Both the position numbers and the translations under genes were made by a program. Below, piece by piece: positions 23,108 through 33,334 of a stretch of 64,000 nucleotides of DNA. Under the pieces are notes generated by a model. It saw only the letters and a list, made by a program, of their open reading frames with translations, made no database searches and was not told the DNA's origin. The DNA is from Cricetomys ansorgei (Eukaryota > Chordata > Mammalia > Rodentia > Nesomyidae): positions 7,122,501-7,186,500 of the forward strand of contig JAMJFZ010002307.1 in the NCBI GenBank assembly GCA_026225945.1. Reading direction: 5' to 3'. Each line of letters opens with the position of its first letter. Position 1 is the stretch's first letter.

Positions 23108-23131
23108 GCAACAGAAAGCAAACTAGAACAG
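22397..23131 (+). mobile_element. ERVL-MaLR-type LTR, split by later insertion
   Basis: The left part (22397-22771) starts TGTGCTGGTTAG and has 'gagacaagctagagtcatct', 'gtggcctataaacactgtgg', 'gaacaagccatggggaacaa' and an AATAAA signal near 22738. The LTR end ('aaatcagcaacagaaagcaa') resumes at 23102-23131. The middle 330 bp is a pyrimidine tract with a B1. The shared rodent MaLR ending 'atcacagcaa(t/c)agaaa' supports the class, but the family name is not certain. Confidence 0.65.
22772..23100 (-). mobile_element. B1 SINE inside a polypyrimidine tract, inside the LTR
   Basis: A CT-rich tract (22772-22902) is interrupted by an antisense B1 (22903-23047, 'ctgttgtaactctggctgtc', 'agaccaggctggccttgcac', ending 'cactgcccggct'). 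The tract then resumes ('cccctcctcctcc') and ends in T24 (23077-23100). CCTCCTCC on both sides of the B1 shows that it landed in an existing pyrimidine tract. Confidence 0.8.
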
Positions 23132-23260
23132 ACCTCACCAGCCCCTCTATAATCTTACCCATTCATTTACAACATCTTTTAAAAAGCTATTTCTAGAATT
23201 CTACTATCAGAAGTGACCCGAATCTAAAGTTGCATGTTAGATTACCTTCTTTCTTTCTTT

Positions 23261-23355
23261 ATTGATAATTAAGATGTATAAAGTACCTACTATGTGTCAC
23301 AGTGCTGGGATTCATTCATAACATTCATAGTCTAGTAAGGAGCACTAATCAAATA
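23261..23355 (+). mobile_element. L2/MIR-age relic
   Basis: 'gtacctactatgtgtcacag', 'tgctgggattcattcataac' and 'catagtctagtaaggagc' follow the widespread 'cacctactatgtgccaggcactgtgctggg' mammalian repeat. Very diverged. Confidence 0.5.
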
Positions 23356-23360
23356 ATACT

Positions 23361-23396
23361 CATTTTCTTTCTCTTTTCTTTCTCTCTTCTCTTCTG

Positions 23397-23467
<71 letters not shown>

Positions 23468-23600
23468 TTTCTTCTTCTTTTTTTGAAACAGGTCTCACTA
23501 TGTAGACCAGGCTGGCCTGGAACACAGGGATCCGCCTGCCTCTGCCTCCTGAGTCTTGAGGTAAAAGATGTGCACCACCATTTCTGTGCACGTACCATGA
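23361..23600 (-). mobile_element. B1 SINE with (CTTT)18 tail tract
   Basis: A pure (CTTT)n run of about 18 units (23397-23468) lies within a longer CT tract. It is the expanded antisense tail of the B1 at 23483-23600 ('gtctcactatgtagaccagg', 'ctgcctctgcctcctgagtc'). Confidence 0.85.
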
Positions 23601-23664
23601 CCTGTTCTCACTCTGTGCTTCTACTGTCCATTTTGCTTATCACTCCCCAAGAAGAGAAAAAAAA

Positions 23665-23806
23665 ATGGATCTGGAGGTTGAGGCAGGAGGATTGCAAGTT
23701 AAGGCTTGCCTGGGCCATAGACTGAGTTCAGGGTCACGCTGGACAACTGAGTGAGACTTGTCTCAAAATTAAAAAAAAAAGACAAATAAATAAATAAATA
23801 AATAGT
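23665..23806 (+). mobile_element. B1-type SINE with (AAAT)n tail
   Basis: 'ggaggttgaggcaggaggat', 'aggcttgcctgggccataga', 'gagtgagacttgtctcaaaa' followed by an A run and (AAAT)n. Confidence 0.75.
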
Positions 23807-23844
23807 TCAGCGATGATGCTTGATCTCCTCACCTCATTGTCTGT

Positions 23845-23915
23845 AGTCTATTTTGACCCCTGGCATTGTGCCTTATGCCATTAGTTAAACAATGTTTAAT
23901 GAATGACTATTACTG
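23845..23915 (+). mobile_element. L2 3' end relic
   Basis: 'cccctggcattgtgccttatg' through 'aacaatgtttaatgaatgact' follows the old 'cctggcacatagtaggcactcaataaatgtttgttgaatgaatg' repeat end. Short and diverged. Confidence 0.45.
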
Positions 23916-25655
23916 GCAGAGTTTTTGACTACCTTCCATCTTCCCTCAGGTGAGGCAGTTCAAATAAATCATGTTGTATTAACTGCTGTGGAACAATTCA
24001 TTCAGACTCACAGCACGCATTTAAAAGTGTGCATAGGTATCTTCCTAATCAATCGGAGTGCTGGTGATGAGAACATCCAAGATGCAAACGAAGCTCCTGC
24101 CATATTGAAAATGCAAATATGGGACCATGTGGGACTGTGGATTTCAGGAGGCTGGGTTTCAGGCGTCTGGTCTGCCGGCTGTACACACCCCACATAGATA
24201 AGGGGTAAACTCCATCTGTCTCGTCCATCTTCATTTGCCTTCCATGAATAAATAATATTCAGGTATTTTTAGAAATATTTCTACCATGCCTCAATCACTG
24301 TATGTTTCCTAGACCCAGCAGTCTTCCCTCACAGTCTCCTTACTCAGCCTTTAGGTCTATGAAGTGGATTATAATTAGGAACCGGCTCATTATTTCCCCA
24401 ACTCTAGTTCAATTAGCCGTGTTATAGGTGGCTGATACAGTGGCTGTCAAATGCCAGCAATTATCAAGAGGGAAAAAGATAATGCAGCCAAAACTAAATA
24501 TACATACAGACATACATAAATACACACATATATTTAATATTATATGTCCTTGAAGTAAAGGGAACTCCTAATTTGAAGCATTCATTAGTTTTGTCTAGCC
24601 ATTCATCAGTCATCCTCATGGAAAACTCTGGAAATGGTCTTTCTTTCGTACACAAGGGAAAGACTATTGAGGTCACGGAGTAAAGGTTCTAGAAGATGAA
24701 ATAAGTAAATGTGTAATTATGTTTGCACTGACCGTCTCCACAATGGAGAGAAATGAATAGGTTTGCAGAATATGGCAATTGTTCTCGTAAGTAAAGGGTT
24801 TCTGAATGATAGTCTTTTTACCAGAGGGGCTGATGATTCCCAATAAATGATTTATTCTTCAGGGAGTTTTATATGCTTAATTAAGGCTGTACCAGATCAA
24901 CACCACCATGGGAAGGTATGAGAAGGTCATTGTCAAATTCATCTCACCTCAAAAAAGGCAGAATTAAATTTAAGCACTTGAAATTCAAAGCTGGGTTCAT
25001 TCAGAACTTCTCTCTATGACAGACTGACTTGTTAGAGGAAGGGGGTTGGGCGTCCTGGAGGTTGATAACATTAAAAAAAATAGTTCAAAGAAAATGAGCA
25101 CTGAAGCATGGGGCTCTTGAGTACAACCTTACATAATTAGGTGGGCCTGTGAGGAGATGTACTGCTTTATTAATTTTTGGCTGACCTACTAATTCGTGGT
25201 CTTCTTCATAGAAGAAGGAACTGGGTTACAATAAAGCCATTCTCCATTTAAAACGACACTTATTCAACATCAGGTCTGCCTCCTGAGTTCACTTTTTCTT
25301 AGAAAAGGCCTCTTCCACATCCAGCTCATTTTCCCACGAGTACTACAGAGAACATTTCTTCGTGGTGGGCTTGAATGCTTTATTCCACTATAATTTAAGT
25401 GTGTCAAGCTATGTCACTTCAAATAGTTTTTCCCAGGAGTTTTCTCTAGTCTGAAAAATATCTTCATTAAGAGACCCTCTAGTATTTAGCTTATTTTAAA
25501 ACACTGTTTTATCTCTCATCAAAAATAGGGTGTCCTCTCAACTACTACGTTTGACCATGGAAATTCATTCCAGAAGCTAGCATGCACTATGAGAAAGGTG
25601 GGCATCTTTTCTTCAGCAAATCCACAGTTTGTAGTTCAGTTGTAATGAACACAGT
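23916..25655. other. Longest repeat-poor stretch, 1.7 kb
   Basis: Almost free of recognisable repeats. There are open frames of up to 90 codons at 23925-24197, but no domain, no clear acceptor/donor pair around them, and another overlapping frame on the opposite strand. It may hold conserved non-coding DNA. Confidence 0.4.
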
Positions 25656-25665
25656 TCCCATTGGC

Positions 25666-25893
25666 AGTACTGCAGAGATGACTCAGTGGTTAAGAGCTAT
25701 GGGTGCTCTTCCAGAGGACCCAGGTTTGATTCCCAGCACACACACAGTGGATCAAAATCATCTGTAACTTCAGTTTCAGGAGATCCATGCCATGTTCTGG
25801 CCTCTGTTGGTCCCAGGCACACACATGGTACATAGACATACATGCAAGCAAAACACCACCCCCATACACATAAGATAAGTTAATTTAAAAAAA
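25666..25893 (+). mobile_element. B2/B3 SINE, full length, with target-site duplication
   Basis: The head 'gagatgactcagtggttaag', body 'gcacacacacagtggatc' and tail 'gacatacatgcaagcaaaac' are complete. The 10-bp duplication TCCCATTGGC is exact at 25656-25665 and 25894-25903, so this is a relatively recent insertion. Confidence 0.95.
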
Positions 25894-26114
25894 TCCCATT
25901 GGCTTCACATCTTTTGCTGTAGACAATTCTCTCCCTTACTCTACTAGTTTGGAAGTTTAGGTAAGAGAAAAGCAGAGGGTGAAGAGGAATCAAAAATTTT
26001 AAATATGAATACACTTTAGCATATTATGCATTTTTCACATACACACATATGCATGTATAATAACACTGAGGGGCTAAAAAATATCCATCTGGTGTTATTG
26101 AAACTGACGAAGCC

Positions 26115-26339
26115 AGGTCTGGAGAGATGGCTCAGTGGTTAAGAGCACTGGATCCTCTTCCAGAGAACCAGGGTTCAATCCCCAGTACCCACATGGCAGC
26201 TCACGACTGTCTGTAACTCCAGTTCCAGAGGATGTGACACCCTCACATAGACATGTATGCAAGCAAAACACCAGTGCATATAAAATAAAACAAACTATTT
26301 TTAAAAAAAGCAAGCAAACAAGCAAACAAACAAACAAAA
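26115..26339 (+). mobile_element. B2/B3 SINE, full length, with target-site duplication
   Basis: The canonical head 'ggagagatggctcagtggtt' leads to the tail 'gacatgtatgcaagcaaaac' and a long AAGC/AAAC tail. The 14-bp duplications AACTGACGAAGCCA (26101-26114) and AACTGAAGAAGCCA (26340-26353) differ at one base. Confidence 0.95.
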
Positions 26340-26469
26340 AACTGAAGAAGCCAATGAAGCTACAACAATGCAGATGTGACTGTTAGCATTCTTTTTGAGG
26401 TCAGTGAACTGGCAAAGCATCTTGCTAAGAAGTCAGGGCAAGGGTTTCCAACCTGTATGTATTTCAGCC

Positions 26470-26640
26470 ATGGGGCTTGTGAGCTGGCCCTGGGAGGAAA
26501 GGCTCTTCTTCTGGAGCCTGATGACCTCAGTTCAGTCCTTGGACATGGTAGGAGGAGAGAACCAGTTCCTACAAGTTGTTCTTCGACTGTTCACGTGAGC
26601 ATGCCTTCCCGCCTCCAACACAATAAATATATAAATATAG
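26470..26640 (+). mobile_element. B3-like SINE, diverged
   Basis: 'ggagcctgatgacctcagtt', 'ggaggagagaaccagttcct', 'acaagttgttcttcgactg' and an (ATAAAT)n end. Confidence 0.7.
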
Positions 26641-26659
26641 AAAAATAAGGTTTCCTCCT

Positions 26660-26865
26660 TGAACCTTTGTTAGCATGCATGAAGTCCTGGATTCAATCCC
26701 CAGCAAGCAAGCCCCAGACTGGGCTTTGGAGCACAGGTACGATCTTAGCAGTTCCTGAAGATTGCGGCAGGAGGGTCAGGAGCTCAAGATCATCCTCCAC
26801 TACATAATGAGTTTGAGGCCATCCTGAGATATATAAGACCTTGGTCTTAAAAAAACGACCCTAAA
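26660..26865 (+). mobile_element. B4 SINE, diverged
   Basis: An ID-like segment ('gtcctggattcaatccccag') followed by a B1-like body ('ggtcaggagctcaagatcat', 'gagtttgaggccatcctgag') and an A tail. Confidence 0.65.
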
Positions 26866-26934
26866 AACATTAACAAGAACAGAATTCTTTCATGAGAGTT
26901 CCCAGTTTTAAGTGCTTGTGTTTTGATTTTATTT

Positions 26935-27374
26935 ATTTTCCATTTTTCTGTGTGTTTTCATGTCTGGCATGTGTGTGAGCACACTTGTGACGCATGTAGA
27001 GGCATGATGATGTTGGGAATCATCCTTGATCTCTTGTCTGCCTTATTCATTGAGTTAAGGTCTCTCAATCAAATGCCTATCCAGTTAATTGACATAAAAG
27101 TAAATAAATAAAAGTCATACTTGTATTCTTGGAGCTTCATTGGTTTCTTCAGTTTCCATGGTACAAGATGGATGTCCATCCCTTTGCTGTTATTCCATAG
27201 GTATGTGTATGTGAATGCCTAACCTCAATAGCCAGCCTGCTCTGTGGATTTCCTGTGTCTGCCTTCTGAGACTGGAATTAGAGGAGGACCCTTATGGGTT
27301 CTAGGGAATCCAAACCCCTATTCTTCACTCTTGCACAGCAAGCACTTTAACCACTGAGCCATCTCTCTAGCCCC
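26935..27374 (-). mobile_element. B4A-type SINE, minus strand, interrupted
   Basis: The right half (27225-27374, 'gcacagcaagcactttaacc', 'gagccatctctctagcccc') and the left half (26935-27090, 'catgtgtgtgagcacacttg', 'gagttaaggtctctcaatca') are colinear with an antisense B4A. About 135 bp of foreign sequence separates them. Confidence 0.6.
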
Positions 27375-27859
27375 TGTACTTTAATTTTAATAACTTAATT
27401 GGCATGACAAAGGAGGAGAAGGTTGCCCAAGCCAGTATGTCCAGTGCCCTTTGAGGATGGAGAGAGGCTCAGTAGCACAGTGATGACTTACCAGGCTCCA
27501 GGGTTTCTTCCAGCTGTGGCTACCACAGGGGCAGAGTCTCTGCTGCTGGGTCTCACTGTGTTGAATGTGCACCCAGCAGCACTCCTTGCAAAAGCAGAGC
27601 ACTCCCATGGAGCCCCCAGGAGACATACAAATGGAGCAGCTGATGTATTTTCTCTACTTAGGAAGTGTTAATTAAAACTACATGTGGTTTGAAATGTTTG
27701 CTGTTCTACCTCGGCTGAAACCCTTACAATCTGCTTTGTATAAAAGTCGGAAGACTCTGGGTAAGTCATTGAGACCATAGCTTTAGCAAAGAGTGCAGAA
27801 TTGCCTTTTAGCATAAGATAGTTGAAGGTGCAAAAGGCCAGGGCTGAATTTAACAGGCC
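27375..27859. other. Unclassified sequence
   Basis: Open frames of about 80 codons occur on both strands at 27387-27671, without any recognisable domain. GC content is locally higher than average. No exon support. Confidence 0.35.
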
Positions 27860-28397
27860 ATTTGCTAAAAGTAGCGTGTCTCTGGACAGCGCCTGCTGGC
27901 TTATGTCATATTTTAAACTTTGAAAATTTGAAATTAAAATGTATATAAGATGTACAAAACAAAAACACATTACCTAAATAAACACTGCTGTTGCCACATT
28001 CTGCACCCCAATCCTGCCTGCACCCCAAAGGTTCCACTCGACCCTACATCTCCCCGCCAGAGATAACTGTAGTCATCTCTTTGTTTGCTTTAGACTTTTA
28101 CCACCAAGCACATATTTTCAAACTCTGCAGTTATTTTTTTTTTTCTGCTTTGAATTTTACAGTGAACGAGACCATGCAGTGTGAGTACTTTTGTGACTGG
28201 CTTCTGTGCTCAACATATTTGCAAGATTTGTCTAGATTTCTAATAAAATTGTGCTTTTTGTTCATCTACACTGGCTTATAATCTTCCATTATAAGTGAGC
28301 CTACAATTCACTCGCTCAATTTACTGCTAATAGGCACCTGGGTGCTTCAGTTTGAGAATAGAACAAATAACCAAATAATACAAGAGTTCTCTCACTA

Positions 28398-28490
28398 AGA
28401 CTGGAAGTGTGTCTCAGCTGAGCACCGCCTGAGCATGTGTCAAGGCCCTGTGGTCAGTCCCCAGCACTGTGAACAAACAAGCAAAACAAA
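28398..28490 (+). mobile_element. ID/B4-like SINE relic
   Basis: 'aagtgtgtctcagctgagc' and 'gtggtcagtccccagcactg' with an (AAAC) tail. Diverged. Confidence 0.5.
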
Positions 28491-28648
28491 TTAAACCCAA
28501 ATCAAAGTCAAGGCCAAAACCAAACGTAAGTGTCTCTTGCTGTGCCTGTGCACACATTCATGTGTGTCTGCACATCCGTGCCTATTCATCTCTATGGACA
28601 CGAGGTATAACCAAGCATTGTCTAAGCAATTATACTAATTTCGTTGTC

Positions 28649-28785
28649 TTTTTTTTTTTTTTTTTTTTCTTTTTTGAAACTAAGTCTTACTCTGTAGCTC
28701 AGGCTGACTCTGCGGTAACAGCACCTCAACCTCCTCAATGTTGTTTTCACAGACATAAAGCACCCCGCTCAGCTTGGATTATTCT
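28649..28785 (-). mobile_element. B1-type SINE with poly(T), minus strand
   Basis: T20 (28649-28668) is the antisense tail. The body is diverged ('ttactctgtagctcaggctg', 'caacctcctcaatg') and ends near 'gcaccccgctcagctt'. Confidence 0.7.
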
Positions 28786-28914
28786 AATTTTACGAGAAAC
28801 AACAGTTTCTGGTGCTCTATATTTACCTCACTGACTGGTAACATCAGTCTTACTTTTATTTTATTTTATTTTTTTCATTACTGTTGTAGTACCTGGTGCT
28901 ATTTAAAAATTAAC

Positions 28915-29195
28915 TTTCTAAGATGTATTTTTATTGTATATTTAAAATGTATATGTATGCATGTGTGTGAGAGACAGGAAAGAGAAGGGAGAGAGGAGGA
29001 AAAAGGTAGGAGGCAGGTGAGAGAGAGGAAGAGAGAGGGAGAATGCCAAGTGTGTGTAGGTAACCAAGAAATCCAGAAAATGGTATCGGGTTCCCTGGAG
29101 GTCGTTACAGATGTTCATGAGATGCTCAACACGGGTACTGGGAACCGAACTCAGATCCTCTGCGAGAGCTATACATGCTCTTAATCTGGGAGAGA
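28915..29195 (-). mobile_element. B2/B3 SINE with internal (GA)n expansion, minus strand
   Basis: The antisense tail (28915-28965) is separated from the body ('gatgctcaacacgggtactg', 'ggaaccgaactcagatcctc') by an 80-bp purine-rich GAGAGGA expansion (28966-29042). Confidence 0.7.
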
Positions 29196-29424
29196 GCTCA
29201 AGAGCTTTCATTTGAGTTTGCATTAAGTCAGAGTGCAACTTTTGTGAATTGATTTTCTTCTTTCACAATTGGGATTTAGGTTATTGAAACATTATTATTA
29301 TTATTTAATTAGCTTCTTAATCCTCATATGGAAAGAACACATTCTAGATCTCATCACTAACAACAGCCCTCGTCAGTGTTTTAAATTTCAGCAGTGTTCT
29401 CTCATAGCTTACATCCCCCTGTGG

Positions 29425-29492
29425 TATATAAAGATCCACCTGCCTCTGTCTCTTAGGTGCTGTTATTAAATGCATGTACCACCATGCCCAGC
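29425..29492 (-). mobile_element. B1 fragment, minus strand
   Basis: 'gatccacctgcctctgtctc' through 'ccaccatgcccagc'. Its right part and about 60 bp of right flank closely match 30868-30955 (see findings). Confidence 0.7.
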
Positions 29493-30169
29493 CTCCTTTT
29501 TAGTCTTCTGAATGACTCTCCATTATATATTTTTCTTTCTTGATCATATATTCACTGACTGTTTGGATATCATCTTTTGTGAAGGTGCTGTTCAGGTCTC
29601 TTGCCCGTTCTCCTGTTTGGGTTCAGGCAGTTATCTTGAGGACGCCTCCTGTCCGTCTTGAGAATTTCTGGATGTGCTAAGATACGGTCTCCTCTCTGCA
29701 TTACCTTTTACTTCTTCGCTGGTGTCTCAATACACTTAATGCTGAAAAACTATCGGGCTGCTATTTTAGGATTGTGCTTTTGGTGTCCTGTCTATAAACT
29801 CTTTTCCTACGTGCAATCATGAAACTATTTCCCTCACTTACCTTCTAGAAGCTTCGAGGTCTTGTTTTTCAGAAACTTTCAATTTCCTTTTGTGGGAAAT
29901 CCATCTGGAGATGGTTTCTGAGAATTGTGTGTGATTGGGTTCAGGTTCCTCTTTTAAATTCCTGTGGATGATAACTAATACTGTCATCAGCATTCACTGT
30001 AAAGTTTTGCTTTCCTTAATGTACCATTCTAGTAATAATTTATATATATGTATGGAATCTTGGTTTTTTTAGTCCCCCCCGGCCTTTCTTCAAAGCCTGT
30101 TTTCTTAATCACTGTCACAGGAGAGCTCCTTCAGTGCTGGTGGAGTGCCCTCTGACATCATGCATCGTG

Positions 30170-30335
30170 CACTTCTTCAAGAGTATCCTCCTCACAGGTA
30201 CGGCTGCATCTCCCTGTGATCCCAGCACCCAGGAGGCCAAGGCAAGTGGACCATAAGTTGGAGGCCAGCTACTTAGTGAGATGCTGTCCATAAATGGAAT
30301 GGATAAAAACAAAGAGATAAATAAACAGTGTCTTC
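30170..30335 (+). mobile_element. B1-type SINE
   Basis: 'cctgtgatcccagcacccag', 'ggaccataagttggaggcca' and an AAAC/AAAT-rich tail. Confidence 0.65.
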
Positions 30336-30550
30336 CCTGGTATTGGATCATTTTCATATTTTGTAGTCAGGCTAGCCCATTTTAAGGTATTTTCACCCTA
30401 TGATCAGTGTCACATCGAAGTCAAAATCATTCGAATAAACAATCATCATGTCTATATCTCACACATATATTGAGTGGATTCAATTCACTGTACATTGAGA
30501 TTTGAGCTGGGATTACATTGAATGTGTAGAACAGTTTGAAGAAAATTGTA

Positions 30551-30694
30551 TTTTTTTTGTTTCAAGACAGGGTTTCCCTGCTGTAACTCTGGCTCTCCTG
30601 GAACTCATTCCCAGGCTGGCCTCGAACTCACAGAGATTCACCTGCCTCTGCCCCCTGAGTGCTGGGATTAAAGGCATGAGCCACCACCACTCAG
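30551..30694 (-). mobile_element. B1 SINE inserted in the old L1, minus strand
   Basis: T-rich tail, then 'caagacagggtttccctgct', 'gctggcctcgaactcacaga', ending 'ccaccaccactcag'. L1 text ('gaaaattgta' left, 'ttattgagtc' right) continues across it. Confidence 0.88.
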
Positions 30695-30764
30695 TTCATT
30701 ATTGAGTCTTTAAACTCATAAACAAGGGAAAACTTGAAGTCTCTCTGTCTCTCTGTTCCTCTCT

Positions 30765-30904
30765 CTTTTTGAGACAGCATCTTCCTATGTAGCCCTGGCT
30801 GTTCTGGAACTCACTCTGTAGACCAGTCTGGCTTCCAACTCAGAGATCTAACTGCCTCTGCTTCCCAGGTAATGTGATTAAATGCATGTACTACCATGCC
30901 CAGC
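30765..30904 (-). mobile_element. B1 SINE, minus strand
   Basis: 'gagacagcatcttcctatgt', 'gtagaccagtctggcttcca', ending 'ctaccatgcccagc'. A (CT)n stretch precedes it. Confidence 0.85.
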
Positions 30905-31160
30905 CTCCTTTCTAGTCTCTCTTAATGTCTCTCTCTCCATTAAATTTTTTCCTTATGGAGGTCCTGCCTATTTCTGCCGGTATGATGATAATATTGCATT
31001 TTGGAGGGTATCATCTCAATTTTTATTTTATTCTTTTTATACATTAATAAAAATTAATTTAATTATTGTTGGTTTAAAGAGACAAATGGAGGAACACCTG
31101 TGAGTTCCAGAAGTTCACAGGAGAATGTTGCATCATCTTGGTTATGAAGAGAAATGTATT

Positions 31161-31669
31161 ATGAGCTGGTGAGGTTTCTCAGCGAGTAGATGTTGCAGAA
31201 ATTTATTTTTAGTTATTTTTAGTTATGTTTGAAATGGTTGTTCTGTGCATTGTTGGGGGACTGCCTAGGCCTTGACATTTTGTATTGTCTACAGGTGTTG
31301 GCTTTATGTAAAAGATGTTTGATTGTTCATAATCTGAACATGTTATCAATAGAACATTTGAGGAGCTTAGGTATCAATAAAAACCCCTGAGATGAGACTC
31401 TCAGGGTTCCACTGTCCAGAATGGCGCTTGCCATGACAAGTTGTTGCCTCTGCTGAGGTCCAGCAGGGTTTATTTCTATGAAAATGCCTCCTTGTTTTCT
31501 TTGCTGGGCAACACCTTAACTATCTACTACAAGTAGAGGCTCTTGACCCGAATCTGTCAACCTGAGTTCAACCCTGGAATCCACATGGTGGAAGGAGAGA
31601 ACAGATTCTTGCATACACATGCATGCACACACATACACATACAATAAATAAGTAAGCGTTAAAAAAAAT
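31161..31669 (+). mobile_element. B3-like SINE, split by a solo LTR
   Basis: The head (31161-31190, 'gagctggtgaggtttctcag') and remainder (31538-31669, 'aacctgagttcaaccctgga', 'tggtggaaggagagaacaga') are one SINE cut by the LTR at 31191. Its own 11-bp duplications AGAAATGTATT (31150-31160) and AGAAATGCATT (31670-31680) lie outside both halves. Confidence 0.88.
31191..31531 (+). mobile_element. Solo LTR, copy B (complete) of the unnamed family
   Basis: 341 bp, TGTTGCAG...CTACTACA, with exact 6-bp duplications AGTAGA at 31185-31190 and 31532-31537. An AATAAA-type signal lies near 31377. A 6-bp duplication fits class II (ERVK-like) elements. No internal retroviral sequence is present, so it is a solo LTR left by recombination. 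Confidence 0.9.
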
Positions 31670-31810
31670 AGAAATGCATTCATTTGTGTTTTCATGTAGT
31701 AATCCCACTGAACTTTCTTGTTAAAGCTAACAGTGTGTCATTCTTTCACAATATCTGTGAACATATACGTATATCACTTTTTACCTTGTCTCCCATTTCT
31801 GCAGATAGGT

Positions 31811-32053
31811 CCTTCTCCCTTCCCTCTCCCTTCCCTCTCCCTTCCCTCTCCCTTTCCTCTCCCTTCCCTCTCCCTTCCCTCTCCCTCTCCCCTCCCCTCC
31901 CCTCCCCTCCTCTTCTTCCCTTCCCTTCCCTTCCCTTCCCTTCCCTTCCCTTCCCTTCCCTTCCCTTCCCTTCCCTTCCCTTCCCTTCCCTTCCCTTCCT
32001 TTCCCTTCCTCTCCCTTCCCTCTCCCTTCCCTCTCCCTTCCTCCTTTCCTCCT
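31811..32053. repeat. (CCCTT)n and (TCTCCCTTCCC)n tract
   Basis: About 240 bp of nearly pure pyrimidine. An 11-mer-like TCTCCCTTCCC array flanks a pure (TTCCC)16-17 core (31916-31998). The minus strand is (GGGAA)n, a quadruplex- and triplex-prone sequence. The long Pro/Ser/Leu open frames across it are artefacts. Confidence 0.95.
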
Positions 32054-33175
32054 TTACTTAGCAGTTCCTTTCTGTGCTGGCTGGGACCTTCAATCCTGTG
32101 TTAAATGCAGCACCGGTTATAGACAAACTTCTTGTAGATCTCAGTGGGAAAGTGTCCACCCCTTTTGTTGCTTTGTATTTCATGTTGTTACTCTGTCAAA
32201 ATTAACAACTCCCCTTCCATTCCGAGTTTGCTAAGACATTGTCGTGAACATCATACCAAATGGCATCACAGTATTTTTTCCATTTATTTTGATCACCACA
32301 AAGCATCTCCTTTATGTCATTAATGTTACAAATTGCTTTGATGGATTTTTCTTAAATCTTAATCAGATTTGCCCTCCTGAAATGAAGTCAGGTTTTTTAA
32401 TATTTTGCTAAATGTGATTTGTTAGGTTTTGTTTAGGGTTTTTTCAGTCTGTACTCTGAGAGATGCTGGCATGGACTTCATCCTTCCCGTAATGTGTCTG
32501 TCATGTTTTCATATCAACCTTATGAAGCTCACTCAGGAATGATGAGAAATAGTCCCTGGTCTGCTGTTCTCTAGAAAAGACTGTTTAAACGTTTGGTAGA
32601 ACTCACCAGCAGAGCCATCTGGGCCTGTAGTTTTCTCTGTGGGAAGGAATTAAATTGAGAGTGCAGCTTCTTCAGTAGACCATTTAGAGTATCTGTTCCT
32701 GCTTTGATGACTTGTGTTTTCATCTGTATCACCTAAAATTTAAAATTTATTGGCTTAATTTTTTTCCAATATCCTCTTATGATCATTAGAATTTTCTTGT
32801 GATCTAAATAGAAGTCAGAAAAATGATAGTTCGGGGTGGGGGGGCTACGAATATTGCCCATAGCCTGTTTTTGGGGGGCTAATAAACTAAGAATGGTTTT
32901 TAGATTCTGGAGGCGTTATTAAAAACAAAACAACAGAAACATGAGAATATATAACGGAGGCCACAATTTCTCCTCTTACCTTTAATATTTCCTTTGTTGA
33001 AGTTCCTTTGTAATTTAATTTCCTGTTCTTTTTCTAACTTCTTGAGAGACCAATTCTTGTAAATACTCTGCGTGTCCTGGAAAAGGTCAAGTTTGCTATC
33101 TTGTTATTTGAAATTTCTCTGTCCTTATTGACTTTCTGTCTTTTTATTCCAACTGTTAGAATTCTCTTCTTTGAT

Positions 33176-33320
33176 ACTTATAAGATGGCTCAGTGGGTAG
33201 AGGCACTTGCCTTCAAATCTGATGACCTGAATTCAGTAACAAGGAAGAACAGACCAATCTCCTGCAAGTTGTCCTCTAACCTCCACATGGATGGCCTGGT
33301 GTGTGTTTACACACCAAAGT
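33176..33320 (+). mobile_element. B3-like SINE
   Basis: 'aagatggctcagtgggtaga', 'gatgacctgaattcagtaac', 'tgcaagttgtcctctaacct', with little A tail left. Confidence 0.8.
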
Positions 33321-33334
33321 AAAAGGTAAAGGGT

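Larger units (their letters stand above)
27860..33170 (-). mobile_element. Very old L1M-type element, minus strand, shredded
   Basis: Separate pieces are colinear with an antisense L1. The 3' end is at 27860-28380 ('ttgcaagatttgtctagatt', 'gtgacctgcttc...ctcaacat'-type text). ORF2 pieces lie at 29495-30140 ('ttcaggtctcttgcccgttc'), 30340-30555 ('gggattacattgaatgtgta'), 30695-30760 ('ttattgagtcttt') and about 32100-33170 ('tggtagaactcaccagcaga', 'gccatctgggcctgtagttt'). At least eight later insertions break it up. No frame survives. Confidence 0.7.

Noticed and set aside
23925..24197. 90-codon frame in repeat-poor DNA as a possible exon
   Set aside because: No recognisable domain. The opposite strand is also open, and no acceptor/donor pair brackets the frame. 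Kept only as a region for conservation checks.
27387..27671. Overlapping 80-codon frames that might be an exon or processed pseudogene
   Set aside because: No recognisable protein family, no poly(A) tail or duplication, and frames on both strands. Left as unclassified sequence.
31684..32104. Pro/Ser/Leu-rich frames of about 125 codons that look like a low-complexity protein
   Set aside because: They lie wholly in the (CCCTT)n tract.
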